Source: Branchiostoma belcheri (lineage: Eukaryota; Chordata; Leptocardii; Amphioxiformes; Branchiostomatidae). Taken from it: 64,000 nucleotides of DNA. The notes below the pieces were generated by a model, which worked only from the letters and a program-made list of their open reading frames with translations, ran no database searches and was not told the origin of the DNA. Below are positions 1-12,234 of this stretch, in pieces. Positions within the stretch are counted from its first letter, which is position 1. Each line of letters opens with the position of its first letter. Both the position numbers and the translations under genes were made by a program. Where the stretch lies: NCBI RefSeq assembly GCF_001625305.1, contig NW_017802425.1, positions 743,882-807,881 of the forward strand, written 5' to 3'.

Positions 1-74
1 CGCATTCCAATGCTGGAGCAGGAAAAGCTTGAAATACCTACCAAAAACACTTGAATACAGACATACTGTCAGTA

Positions 75-203
75 TGGAAATGCTCTGTGCAGGTGTTAAT
101 CAAGTTAAATCCCAACAGCCAATCAGCAAGAAATGCTCTGTGCAGGTGGAAATGCTCTGTGCAGGTGTTGATCAAGTTAAATCCCAACAGCCAATCAGCA
201 AGA
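75..203. repeat. 72-bp direct tandem duplication
   Basis: A stretch beginning near 78 (AATGCTCTGTGCAGGTGTTA) recurs 72 bp later near 150 with one or two changes, and a third partial copy of its first 15 bases sits between them near 131. Both copies run through the same CCCAACAGCCAATCAGCAAG string. Open frames here on both strands arise from the repeat and I do not regard them as genes. Confidence 0.7.
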
Positions 204-339
204 AGAATAGAGGAAAGCTGCATGCCTATTGGTTGATGCCCTGCATTCCATTGTGATGACCCATGCCCAGACGTGGTTAAACAAGGCACACTAACACAGT
301 AATACATTTGCTATAACACAGCCAAAAAACTCAAAATAA

Positions 340-570
340 AAACCATTCTAAAAGCCTGTATCACAATAATTTAAAAAAACGCCTAGGGGTATTTGCCCAC
401 TGTACCTCCATACCAAATTTCAGAACCTTGGGCCCTAAAATGAAGAAGCTGAATCCATTTAAAAAATGGCAGGAGAAGAAGAAGGAGGAGAAGGAGAAGG
501 AGGAGAAGAAACATCAGAAAAAGCAATATGGGTTCACCACCACTTCGTGGTGTGGTGAACCCATAAAAAT
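340..570 (+). repeat. Interspersed repeat ending in GAGAAG tract and hairpin
   Basis: The stretch contains a CATACCAAATTTCAG box, then a purine tract rich in GGAGAAG from about 470 to 513, and ends in a near-perfect hairpin at about 530-566 (GGGTTCACCAC / GTGGTGAACCC). The same ordered parts recur in the repeat ending near 20690: a CCAAATTTCAG box, a GGAGGAGAAGAAG tract, and a TTCACCACTTTGTGGTGAA hairpin. I take both as members of one non-autonomous repeat family. The family name is unknown to me. Confidence 0.65.
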
Positions 571-857
571 TACAGAGACGCTAAATTTATTATAAAGCCG
601 TTATATTATCCGTTATAACTAAGTACTTAAAACATACTGGCAAATAAATTGAAATTTGGCAGATTCTATGGCCTTTCTGGTGCCAGTCGTACATGTGGGT
701 CCAACAGAAACATTTGTACACATTCATGTCCTATTTAGCATTATAGTGCTTTCGATACCTCCTCTTGAGCAGCATTATGACCTTGAAATCAACATGAGTG
801 CCGGTTTTAAATTAATATATTGGGAATTTCCGTTCCTTTTCTTCTTTTCCTTTCTAG

Positions 858-3360
858 ACATTCCATTTAGGTACATATACTACATCAAGCAGCAAGTCTG
901 CGATGAATGGGAGGATCTGGCCGGATTTCTTGGCTTTGACCCCCCAGCAATCAAAAACATCAAGGCCAGAAACCCCGATGACACGTCTCGATGCAGGGAC
1001 CTGCTGGGGGAGTGGCAACGGCGGAAGGGAGACGCGGCGACTATGAGAGTGGTGATGGAGGCTCTATCTGATATGGGCCTGGATGGGGTTCTGGACGGAC
1101 TCAAGCAAAAATACCCTGGTATGAACTGTTAATGACATTTATTGATTCATTTTTAATAAGACAGGCATTTGCTCATGACACTTACCACTGATTAGAATTT
1201 GATACAATTTAAGTCCACCTTTCAATACGCATCCTACATAGGATTACAAACTCTGATGTATTTGAAGTATTCAAAGGACAGACACTTCTTTCGGTTAAAC
1301 CTTAATATCTTCGAAGATAAAAGACAAGGTGAGTTGGGTAACCATGGCAACTGTGACGACAAAGACATGAAAACAGTCCAGAAATTATTTGATGATGAAC
1401 ATGTTCACACAATGTTAAAATCTTAAATCAATTGTAACGTTTTTAACAGAGTTGAAAAAGGAGCCGATGCCACAATCCGGACCCATAAAGAAGACTATGA
1501 GGGAAGCTGCAGGTACATTTCTCGATTGCCTATCAGTAGAAAACTGTAAAAATGATATAATGTCAATATAAATCGTCTTACTGTTCAGTTATATTCAAAT
1601 GACGATAAGTGTTATTTTATATATTCATCATTTATCAGTTGGGAATAGAGCAGATTTGCTGTCTTGTACAAAACGCAAGGATTCCCTGGTATATGTTGGC
1701 AGTATGACTAATTGTCTGTACCCTGCCCTGTCAGGGCCAGCAGAAACACCTGGCGGCAGTGGTGGAGGGGAGGGGACATCGGCTGAGACGATAACGGCTA
1801 GCAAAAGACGTCGGAAGAGCGGTAAGGATTAAGTGCTTGGCTTACGAAACATGTCATCTTTCAACCGAGCCAAAAGCAAAAGTTTTTATCCTTCAACATC
1901 GATTTCTTGGAATTTTAGGTCCATCAGTATCACTCCCGTTACCATTAGAATATCACGAGATACTGTACCCATTATCGTCAATAGGTTGTCATCGATTTCC
2001 ACATTGACGTTACCCTTACGACCAGACAGAAAGTCTTAGATCTTAATTATGAACAATGACAAAATACATCCCCCATGATGTCTGATTGGAATCTCAATTA
2101 AGATTTCAAATGATACGACTGTGAGGATGACTTTGTTTTTGAAACGTTATTTGCTTTTGGTTATTTAAAGGTTCAAGCTCCAAGCCCGTGGTGCTGATGC
2201 TCAATGACGAGTACGGGACCAGTAAGGGCGGTATCTCCACCATCCACCGCGGGATGGCGTGCCTACTGGTTTCCAAGGGAGCAAGGGTCTACAGCACAGT
2301 CCTGGAAGCCACAGAAGCGGACATCAGAGATGCTGAGGCTGATGGGGTGGTGCTGATCTTCCCAAAGACCTTCAAGGGTGATCTGAGAGAGCCGGATCTC
2401 AAGTGGCTGATCTTTGACCACCAGAGTCGTTATCCTGACCTCCCCTCAGACGTAGACTTCATCCTCGGCCATGTCAACATCACAAGCCGCGCGGCAAGGC
2501 AGATCAAGGAACAGCGCTTTCCTAACGCCAAAGTCGTGCAGGTCACTCACGTGATTCCAGAAGATGTCGGCTACTACAAGAGTGACGCCAAGGTGATGAC
2601 CATGGGAGAAGAGAGTGACAGCATTCTGGAAGATCTGCTGCATGCTGATGTGATAGTCTCCGTGGGCCCGTTGATGTACGACTACTACAAGAGTCAGACA
2701 AGGCAGGTCAAACCTCATCTCGAGTTTTTGCCCAAGCCATCCGACATCTTCAGCTCGACGAAAGTGACCTACGTCGACACACAAACGAAAGTGGTGCTGT
2801 CCATTGGCCGGGTTAAGGGCGTGGAGAGGCTGGAAGGCTACGATCTCGCCGCAAATTCCATGGGCAAGGTGCTCGACCTCTTACCGCACGCAAGATGGCG
2901 AGCCCGTGGTGTCAGTGAAGAAGATTTCCCAGAAAGCAAGGCAATCATCCAAGCCAACATGAAGAATGGCAAATTCGAGTTCACTCCCCTGAAGTATGGC
3001 ACCCAGGAAGACCTGAGCAGAGACATGCAGCAGGCCCATGTCGTTCTGATGCCGTCTCGTGCAGAGCCATTCGGACTGGTTGGTCTGGAGGCTATCGCTG
3101 CAGGGGTGCCCGTCCTGGTCTCCCACAAGTCCGGCCTTGCCTGGTTCCTAAGGAGCCAACATCCTGAGTTTGATCGTCCAATCGTAGAGATCGAAGATGA
3201 CGATGAAGAAGCCGCCAAAACGCTGGCCAAGCGGATCATCAAGATCCTGACGGATGGGAACAGGGAGTTCCAAGCCGCGAGAGAGCTGAAGAAGAAGCTG
3301 TTGGAATCCAAGTACTGGGAGGAGTCGCACAGGGTGTTCCTGGAGGCATTTGGGCTTTAA
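858..3360 (+). CDS. Death domain + GT-B glycosyltransferase protein (5' end not identified)
   Basis: Four exons join in phase: 858-1118, 1450-1512, 1735-1821 and 2171-3360 (stop TAA). The first encodes a death-fold domain of about 85 residues with the helix-1/2 pattern VCDEWEDLAGFLGF and a W in LLGEWQRRKG. Exons 2 and 3 encode a Gly/Ser/Thr-rich linker with a basic KRRRK patch. The last exon (about 396 codons) is a GT4-like domain: an N-terminal half starting VVLMLNDEYGTSKGG, then VVLSIGRVKGVE, and the family E-x7-E signature in EPFGLVGLEAIAAGVPVLVS. Death domains recruit signalling partners by homotypic contacts. What this glycosyltransferase modifies cannot be told; an innate-immune or cell-death role is inference. 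The start codon is not identified and probably lies on an exon left of the window. A candidate AATAAA lies at 3824-3829. Confidence 0.8.
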
Positions 3361-4593
3361 ATCACTAGATCTTTTCCTGGAATACTCTGGAATGTCAATC
3401 ATCGTTATGACGCGTCGACGTCACTGTATACGTGTTGCGCTTGCATCTTATTGCTTACTTTTTAGGAAGTATTGAACGAAGTGAGGAATTATAGTAGGTG
3501 GGCCAGGTGGATGTTTCAAATTCAAACTCAATATTTTCCTTGAAATTAGATAAATTGAAAGTAGCATAGATGTTGCGTTTGTGCAGGTTTTAGTGGTGAG
3601 GAAACAAGACCTGTTTAATTGTGCCAGAACTTCATTAGAATGAGTATAAAATGGAGTAGGTGGTTTGGGCAGATAGCCATGAATGTGATCTTTACTGAAA
3701 CAAGTGAAGGAAAAAATAGAGCTTTTACATGTATGCTTTGTGTGTGAGAAGAAAGCCCAAACCTTTTTAGAATTAGTGGATGTAAGACTGGGGATAGAAC
3801 ATTCAGTTTGTTCTTACAGGAATAATAAATCATTGCAAGATGTGAAACTACCATGGCAGCTGTGATTGCAACAGTGGACTACAAGATTATCATGACGGTG
3901 CTGACCTGATGGAAACTTGAGTTCTCTGAGTGCCTTAGAGTTAGATGGTAACAATAATAACAATGGAGTACAATAGGAATGGGGGCTTTTTTGTACATTC
4001 AGTAGCACTTTTGAAACCACATTTGATTGAAGAATAAAAAGTTACATTCTGGAACTTCTACAATGTAGTTGTCTGGTTAAGACTGCTTCATGTGTGAAGA
4101 AAAGCGTGGTCACATTGAGAAGTCAATACCTTTTGTTGTAGAAATTGAAGTGTATAATAATACACATTATACAGTGGATCATCAAAACAATTTTCAAATC
4201 ATAAAGATATTTAAGATTATGAAAATTATGGTCCCTGCTTTGTCTTAACATATAGTATTTTAAGTCTGCTGGTCGGTGACAGGAAGAAATCCACATCTTG
4301 TACCTGATTTGTCTGTTTTCAAACAGGTTTGTACTGTGACAAACTTTTGAGCATAGGTACACACCACTACAACATATGAGTACAGGGACATTGGTGTGTT
4401 TGTATTTCAACACAATAACTGACATCATACTAAATCATATATCAATATTCAATAATATCATTATCATTGTTATTCATGATCTTACAGTCCACCTGAACAT
4501 CTGTATGGACTATGGAAGTCATAGTTGAGTATTTATGTGGTAATTTACATAAAACAGGTTTTATCTGGAACCATGTAAAAAAAACACTGAGGA
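3361..4593. other. Intergenic, convergent 3' ends
   Basis: This AT-rich stretch separates the stop codons of the glycosyltransferase gene (+) and COMMD10 (-). It should contain both 3' UTRs. I see no further coding exon, RNA gene or clear repeat. Confidence 0.5.
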
Positions 4594-7500
4594 TCAGGAG
4601 CCAAGAGAGTCCAACTGTTCTTGTATTGTCTCCAACTGTGGAAAACATAAAACAAAGAAAGTGAACAAATACAGTTAAAAGGAATGAATGAATGGTATAT
4701 CACAGCATACATTGCATACATTGTACTTTTCTTTACAGATAATAACATAAATAACCCTCTCAATAGTGACCACTCAAGAGACTTGAACAAAATGTTCTCA
4801 TAGATGGGATGGGGGAAAATAACAAGTGGTTACAATGGCCAAATGGTCTCAATGCAGAGGTGGACATTAGTATAGGTTTGTATCAAAGACACTCTACCTT
4901 TCCTAAAGCAAGATGATAATAAAGTTAGATTTTCAATGGAGTTCAACATAGCGAGGGAAAACAGCTCTTCATCAATACAACAAAATAGACAAATGCAGCA
5001 AATACCAGAGGCTGCCAACATACACTTACCTGGCTGTAGAAATTATACAACTCATCATGAGTAAACTCCATCCTCACTTTTTCTCTTGTCTGCAAAAACA
5101 TACATAAAACCAGAGATTTCAGGCTTCTGGGAAGTACCCAATGTTACCTAATTCCTGCTGGCTCCCGGACAGATCCTGACTCCTTCACATACACCCTGTT
5201 TCCTGTTCCTGACCTTTTGCTTTAGTGTCACTCTTCCTGTCAATTTCCCCCTCCACACATGCTGTCAAGCCTGTGTACCATGCTCATAAATCACCCTAAC
5301 ACATTCCTAGCATGCTGACTATGATCTGTCAAATTGTGGTCTCTACCCACATTATTCGTGATACATGTGCTACCAGATTGCAATCACTACCCTAAAATAT
5401 TCAAAATATTCAAAACAGCATTTTGAAGGAGAAAAGGACGTCAAACTCACGTCGTCATCATGTCTGACTCCCAGTTCAAACATGGCATTGGGCAGCTTCA
5501 TCTTAGTCTGTGAGGCCTGGGCCAACTGTAGGTTCAACCTCCAGTTCACTGACTCTAACTGGGAAAGGATATAGGGTTTGTGTTTAATCTGTAGTTCTGT
5601 ATGTTAAACATCATATTGTTTGCTGCTACAATGGTGTTCAGTAAGAAGTGGCTGGTACAAATGAACACTAGTAGAAAAAGTAAATGATAAGACAATAAGG
5701 AAACATATTGACAGCTGAGTTTGTAACTGTAAGTGCAAAGGATGAGTGAATTTAGTGTGAATAACTGTAGTAGGGATGGTACATCATGGGGATAGATACA
5801 TTTTGTACATGTACTACACTACTGTTAACATTTACATATATTCTCAGCTGGGCTATGATTGCACATGATGGGAAGTACCCCTCCGCCTTGGCTCACCTGG
5901 TCAGGTGCCAGAGTTCTCTTTCTCAGCTTCAGGATCACCTCCTTGCCGTTGGCTGACCATGCCTTCACAAACACAGATATCTGCAGGGACAAATGTGTAG
6001 GTAAAACTGTAATGGTGTCCTCATCACCAGAATGTCTTTTTTAATTCACAGTGCAATGGTCAAGCAACAAGGCCAGCTTTGCATGGTGCATGCAGTGTCC
6101 AAGACATGACTACAGTAGGGGGTCCTGCATCCTTCGAAATTCATAACCCCAAGACACTAATTCAATACCTATTTATCAACACAGTATACAAAAATATCTG
6201 TAGATGAAATGATTAGTTTCAAATAAATAAGGACAAGACTGTAACAAACTCTTGTTACCATGACATCCCTGTTATCATGACAACCATATTCCTATGGCAA
6301 CTCTACCTTTTCTTCTTCCAGCTGGATGTTCTTCAGTTGTTCTTCTAACACAGCTGGTTTGGCACTGTGGTAGGCAGCCTGGATAGGGGGAACAAGTCAA
6401 TAGCTTAGTAATAATCATTGAAAGGCAGAGTGTTCTTAGTTTGGGCAAGAACCCTGATCCCAACACTTGGTCCAATGCTTAAGTCTAGTGAGTATCCTCA
6501 GAAGCAATGCATCCAGTTTGTCCATTGCAATCTTCTCTTTGTTTACTTGTCTGTCTGTTTGTTTACCTGTTCCAAGACGAAGGCCGTTGTCTCTAACACC
6601 AGCTGCAGATCGGCCCCCTGCAGCCCCAGGGCCTGCTGAAGCATCTCCTCCTCCTCTTCAGAAAAGGACCGATCATCCTGGGAACAAGTCAACACAAATC
6701 CTATAATGCTGCTCATCCTGGGAACAAGTCAGCACAAATTTGAATGTTGTGCATGATTTAATAGAACAATACAAGCTTTGTCCTTGCTATTATTATTATC
6801 ATTGCTTTAGCTCACTTTTACTTTAACATAGGCCTAGAGACAGACACATTAGGGCTCACTCTGAGATGGAGTTTCTGTAGAATCCTCTGGAGGAGCCTGG
6901 GGAACTTGGCTGCATCCAGCTGGTTGATCAGACTCACTGCCTTCTTTATACTGAGGGGATGAACAAGAGGAAGTGTTATCTACATACACATGCACTCTGG
7001 TTATTCATGAACTATCACCTGCACTTGAACTGTGGTTAATGGTTATCTAATCCATGCAAGATCAGTTTTACTAGTTTTACCAAGTCCACTAAACCTTTAA
7101 CGTTATGCATAAAACATCTCAGGTCATTGCCTTGGTTGTACAAATTACAGTCACACACATAAGCTGATACTGATAAGGACTCTGGTCAATTTTGGCACTC
7201 TCTTTAGACTATTTTTCCATTTCCTGTCTATAATGCTATGAAATTTTGTCATATCCATGGATCCATCGGTATGGACAGGTTGGGCCAAGGACGTTATATA
7301 CTTAAATATATCTTATATCTTATATGCATTAAAGTGGACACCCGCAGTCCTACTCTACTTGACTCTTAAATCTCCTCGGTTCGACTGAGACCGAGCTTGC
7401 TTCCGGTTTCCTGCATCCTGGCCAGTACTGGTACTAATTTTTGGAGCCATTGTACCTATTTTCAATCTTCCAACGGCATTAATATTGTTTCAAAGCGTTT

Positions 7501-7615
7501 TCTGTTACTCACACTAAGGAACGAAAGCGAAATGACATCAAATAGAATTAATTTGAGAAAGAAAACGAAGAAAAGTTGACCCATACTTCGCTGTAGCTGT
7601 GAACATCAGCGCCAT
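4594..7615 (-). CDS. COMMD10: COMM domain-containing protein 10
   Basis: Eight exons, in transcript order: 7615-7581, 6950-6860, 6677-6567, 6378-6307, 5980-5897, 5558-5451, 5089-5030 and 4635-4594, giving 200 residues (human COMMD10 has 202). All junctions are GT-AG and in phase. Diagnostic segments are KKAVSLIN and [14 protein letters not shown] near the N terminus, a FSEEEEEML stretch, and the C-terminal COMM domain (about residues 132-200) with [20 protein letters not shown] and the ending [16 protein letters not shown] proteins form the hetero-decameric ring of the Commander complex (with CCDC22/CCDC93 and the retriever subunits), which recycles membrane proteins from endosomes. The start lies 458 bp from the prolidase start on the other strand. 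Assignment to COMMD10 rather than another COMMD is secure from the N-terminal match and length. Confidence 0.96.
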
Positions 7616-8073
7616 CTTGTCTCCGGCAACCTTTGACCTTTGTCCCACCAAACTTTTGTTTACCACCTTGTTTACTTTGTAAACAGCGCACACCTGGGTG
7701 GACGGACAATAAAGATTCCAATTAAGTGTTTGAGGAAACGAGGTTCGTAAATTTGCCGGAGTTGGGGGAAAATTACTTTTTGCCACGTCGATATACATTT
7801 TGTCCCTCCCCTTTTCAATCGATTGTTAGTCACGGTGACAGGCTCTGCTAAGGGTAACGGGCCCGTTAGTTTATTTCTGTAATTTCTTTTCTTTCTGTTC
7901 TGTAATTGTCAGGTTTTCTTGGTCATTGCGATTGTTATATACATATATAACGGGAGGTAATAAAGCACAGTGACAAATACAAAACAGTTCGAAGTAGAAG
8001 ATAAACACGAGCAACAGGAGTCCACTCCCCTGAAGCCTGCAACACAGCCTATCATTCGTTCTTTCCTCCCAAG
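7616..8073. promoter_or_regulatory. Bidirectional promoter between COMMD10 and PEPD
   Basis: The 458 bp between two divergent start codons must hold both promoters and 5' UTRs. I see no TATA box at a convincing position. Both ATGs lie inside the same context, AAGATGGCG (7618-7610 on the minus strand; 8071-8079 on the plus strand). That string matches the YY1 core, which in animals is commonly found just downstream of TATA-less start sites. YY1 use is inferred from the motif only. Confidence 0.6.
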
Positions 8074-11000
8074 ATGGCGACTGGACGTGCAGAAGCGGCG
8101 TTCTGTCTCGGGCAGCAGTGCCTGTCCGTGCCGATGGCGATGTTCGCCGACAACCGGCGGCGGCTGTGCGAGCGGCTGCGACGGAACGACAAGGTCCTGG
8201 ACGGGTCATACGTGCTTCTGCAGGGCGGGGACTCCCAAAACCAGTACTGCAGCGACAAAGAACTTATCTTCCGGTAGGGACACAACCCCCCTCCCTTCTC
8301 TGTGGGATTGTTTCCATATGTTGTTTTCAACTTAGAAACTGTCATGTCGCTGTGTCGGATCAAGAGATGAAAAGACGTTAGCCAGATCAAGATTGTAACT
8401 TGACGAAATGACATCCAATTTGTTTAATACCTCCATCGAACAGAGGTTTTCTGTTTTGCATCCTGGTTGGTTGCTTATATATGAAAATATTATTGGTCGG
8501 TTGGTTAGTCGGTTGTTTGAATGGTCGGTTGTTTGCAATTGGTTGGTGATGATTAGATGGATGTACCTATAGGTTGGTTGGTTTAGAGGTATACGTCTTT
8601 TGAAGTATACCCAAGCCAACAGAAGTCTTTTTGTCTCATGTCTGCAATGCATACCTGTGTTCTTTTCTCCCCCCACCCAGCCAAGAGTCCTACTTCCACT
8701 GGCTGTTCGGTGTTCTGGAGCCGGGGTGTTTCGGAGCAGTGGAAGTGGCGACGGGAAAGGCATCACTCTTTGTCCCGAAGCTCCCGGCGGAGTATGCGGT
8801 GTGGATGGGAAAGATCCACCCTCCAGAACACTTCCGTGACAAGTACGCCATAGACGACGTGTACTTCACATGTGACATTGCCCAGGTCCTTGCTGATAAA
8901 AAGGTTTGAATGGGCCTCTTTATTCTTCCCTAGTATACGGTAGAAATTAAACTATGTAAGTATGTTCTCTGTCATATCTGCTAGTGCTGCTTCTACAGTG
9001 GACCAAGGCTTGTTTGGGATCTTTTTTAAGCCATTTTAGGCATTTTCTTGGGCTTTGTATCTGTCAGCACTATAAGACATCTAAAGATGCCCTCAGAATG
9101 TCCAAAACATTAGCTTAGCCTGACCTCTGCTTGGATAGTACTACTAGTACTAGTAACTAGTTTTACCTTCATGTTCCTTCCAGCCATCCATGCTCCTGAC
9201 CCTGCGTGGAGTGAACACGGACAGCGGGTCCACGTGCCGCGAGGCAGCGTTTGACGGAATCAGTGAGTTCAACATCAACAACAAACTGCTGCATCCAGAA
9301 ATCATGGAGTGTCGTGTCATCAAGTCCCCCATGGAGATAGAGGTGCTCAGGTACACCAACAGGTGAGGCAAACAGGTGTGCTCTTCCTATACACCAACAG
9401 GTATTAACTACAGGTGAGACCAACAGGTATGCTTATATACTCATAGGTGAATCAAACAGATGCTGATATATACCATCAAGTCAGCCTGACAGTTGTGCAG
9501 GTATTACAACAGGTGAGCTGTACAGGTGTAACATGTACACTAACAGGTGAGACCTAAGGTTTGTTGATATTACGACAGGTGATGTATACAGGTGTATAGG
9601 TACACCAACAGATGAATCCAACAGGTGTGCTGGTTTTATAACTATGAATCAGTATGATAAAAAGCTGAGTTTTCTGGTCATGAACTCTGCATGATTTGTA
9701 ACTTAAATGATATAGTTGTTGATGTTGGATCATCTTTATTCAAGTTTTAATGCAAGCTGGTAGCCAATTATGGTTTATCTGCTAAGATTCCGTTCTTGTT
9801 GGTACAGAATTAGCAGCGAGGCCCACAAGGAGGTGATGAAAGCCATCCGGCCGGGGATGCACGAGTTTGAGCTGGAGTCTCTGTTCCAGCACTACTGTTA
9901 CAGCAATGGGGGCATGAGGCACGTTGCCTACACCTGTATCTGTGCTTCATCTAACAACGCAGCTACACTGCACTATGGACATGCAGGTTAGTGTTTCACA
10001 CCTGTTAAAACACTACTTTTACATACAGTAACATAAGTCACACGTCCAACACCTGAATGTGCACCTCGTCTAAAAATGTGGCCACGCTGGACTATGGACA
10101 CATGGGTTAATATTAAACCCAAAGAGCAATTTTGTGCCCCCACCTCCTCCATATATAAAGCACTATACTTTTTGAATTCATTTAGATGTAATAAAGACTC
10201 TCCATAATGTCTATCACATCAGAATATATACCACAGACCGTGTGATTATCGAACCTCATTTCCAGGTGCTCCTAACGACCGTCTGATTAACGATGGAGAG
10301 ATGTGCCTGTTTGACATGGGTGGGGAGTACTACTGCTACACCTCAGACATCACCTGCTCCTTCCCCGCCAACGGCAAGTTCACGGCCGACCAGCGGATGA
10401 TTTACGAGGCCGTGCTCCGCTCCAACCGCGCTGTCATGGCCGCCTGTCGCCCAGGTGAGTGCAGCTTCAGTCAGGCTGTCATGGGTGATGGTAGTTTGAT
10501 CTAGAGCTGTGTTGCTGTCATGGGATATGGTAGTTTGATCTAGATCTGTGTTCTTAAACAAGTACAGGCACAGGTACATGGGTTTATGTACCTGAAAAAG
10601 TTTGCCAGTCATCTGTACTAGTAAGTTATCCATGAAGCTAGCTGAAATTTTTAGTGGTAAATTGGGTAAATTGTTGTCTTTGTACAAAGGTTTACGTATC
10701 TTCATCTAAAAACAAGAGTATTATATTTTTTCAAAAAAAAATTTTCCTGATTGTCAAGTGGTAATTTGTCAAAACTAGTATCATCTTAATGATGCAATTT
10801 ACCTGTCAGCTCCAGGGTGTGAGTGCTGCCAGACTGTCCAGTTGTTTTGCTGTTGTGCTGTAACCTTGCTGTTGTTCCCGCAGGTGTGTCGTGGCCGGAG
10901 ATGCACCGCCTGTCGGAGCGGGTTCTGCTGCAGGACCTGCGGGACGGCGGGCTGCTGCAGGGCGACGTCGACGACATGATGAAGGTCAGAGGTTATAGGT

Positions 11001-12234
11001 TACGTTCTGTAAACTTTATAGAAATGTCACAGCCTTTCTTACAGTTTCTTAAAGTAAAACAACCGAAATCAGCAGACACCTAGGGTGTGTTTTGTTCCCT
11101 TTTGGCGAACAGCTATACTGCATCCCAACACTAAAGAAAAAGTAACTGTATTATTATATTGCAGTTTTTGTCAGTTCTGCGCTGAAACAAAAGAAACTAG
11201 AGAAACTAGTAGGTACGGCTAAGGTTTGACTAACCAGTCACTTTGAGCACATAATCTTGATTCTTGATTTTTCCTGAAAAATGCTTTAATTAAGATTACA
11301 AAAAAGAACAGCAGCATGCCTGTATGTACCCTGTACTGTAGGTCTACCTGGGTGCTGTGTTCATGCCCCACGGACTGGGGCACTTCATGGGCTGTGACGT
11401 GCACGACGTCGGGGGTTTTCCAGAGGGCACTGAGCGCATCGATGAGCCGGGAATACGCAGCCTGCGAACCACCAGGGCGTTGGAGGTGAGGGGTCATAGG
11501 TCATGTTGCGAGAGTCAGGGCATCTGGGAATATAAAGTTTATCCTCCAGGGACACTGGGCCTGGAGGACACAGGAGGGAATATGCATTCAACCTTTGAAA
11601 AGAGCTGTGAAAAATTTTATCTTTCTACATGTCACATACCACATGTGTGTAAAAGGTAGCATCCTCTCTTGTTAGTACCTGAGGGAGGATAGCTTCCTGG
11701 CAGCTAAACTTTTGTTCCTTTAGCTCAGGTTGACCTTTGTCCTTTGAACTCTGTCCCCAGGAAGGAATGGTTCTGACGATTGAGCCTGGCTGTTACTTCA
11801 TCCCTGCACTGCTGGAACCAGCTCTGCGCAACCCTGAACAGGCACGCTTTATAAACGCAGAGGCCATCCAGCGCTTCCAGGTGGGCCTAATGGATCCATT
11901 GTGTAACTACCCTATATATAGTTTTGCAAGGGTTTTGTGTTTTGAATGAACAATGTTAAAAGAGACAGCTACAGATTTACTGGTATTCCTGCAAGTGTTG
12001 CAACATATATTCAAGCTACAGGAGGACTACATACAAGAATAAGATTGAATATCCAAATTGGCAACCCAAAGATTTTCCCCCATTGTCGCCCAGGGCACTG
12101 GCGGTGTGCGCATCGAAGACGATATCGCCATCACAGCTGACGGCTGCGAGCTGCTGACCTGCGTCCCCCGTACGGTGGAGGAGATCGAGGCTCTGATGGC
12201 AGAGGGCAGGAGGGAGCCCCAGGCAAGCAAATAG
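8074..12234 (+). CDS. PEPD: Xaa-Pro dipeptidase (prolidase)
   Basis: Nine exons: 8074-8273, 8681-8903, 9184-9362, 9808-9986, 10266-10454, 10884-10984, 11342-11485, 11761-11880 and 12094-12234 (TAG). They code for 491 residues; human PEPD has 493. Prolidase is a cytosolic, homodimeric Mn2+ enzyme that splits dipeptides with C-terminal Pro or Hyp, the last step of collagen breakdown. The pita-bread metallopeptidase fold is intact. All five metal ligands are present: Asp277 (CLFDMGG), Asp288 (YTSDITC), His371 (HGLGHFMG), Glu413 (LTIEPG) and Glu453 (GVRIEDD), each one residue beyond its human counterpart. The start is chosen from the match to the human N terminus ([12 protein letters not shown]) and the first in-frame ATG. 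Intron 3 contains repeats derived from its own splice donor. A candidate AATAAA lies at 12502-12507. Confidence 0.97.
9347..9628 (+). repeat. Degenerate tandem repeats of the exon-3 splice donor
   Basis: Exon 3 of PEPD ends TACACCAACAG|GTGAGG. The next 260 bases of intron repeat variants of this string: ATACACCAACAGGTATT, CTACAGGTGAGACCAACAGG, GTACACTAACAGGTGAGACC, GTACACCAACAGATGAATCC. Several keep a usable-looking AG|GTGAG donor. Spacing is irregular, about 20-60 bp. Confidence 0.7.

Noticed and set aside
656..857. ATG at 656 as start of the death-domain protein
   Set aside because: The stretch before 858 is intron-like with a polypyrimidine tract and CTAG acceptor; the leader has no protein-like character.
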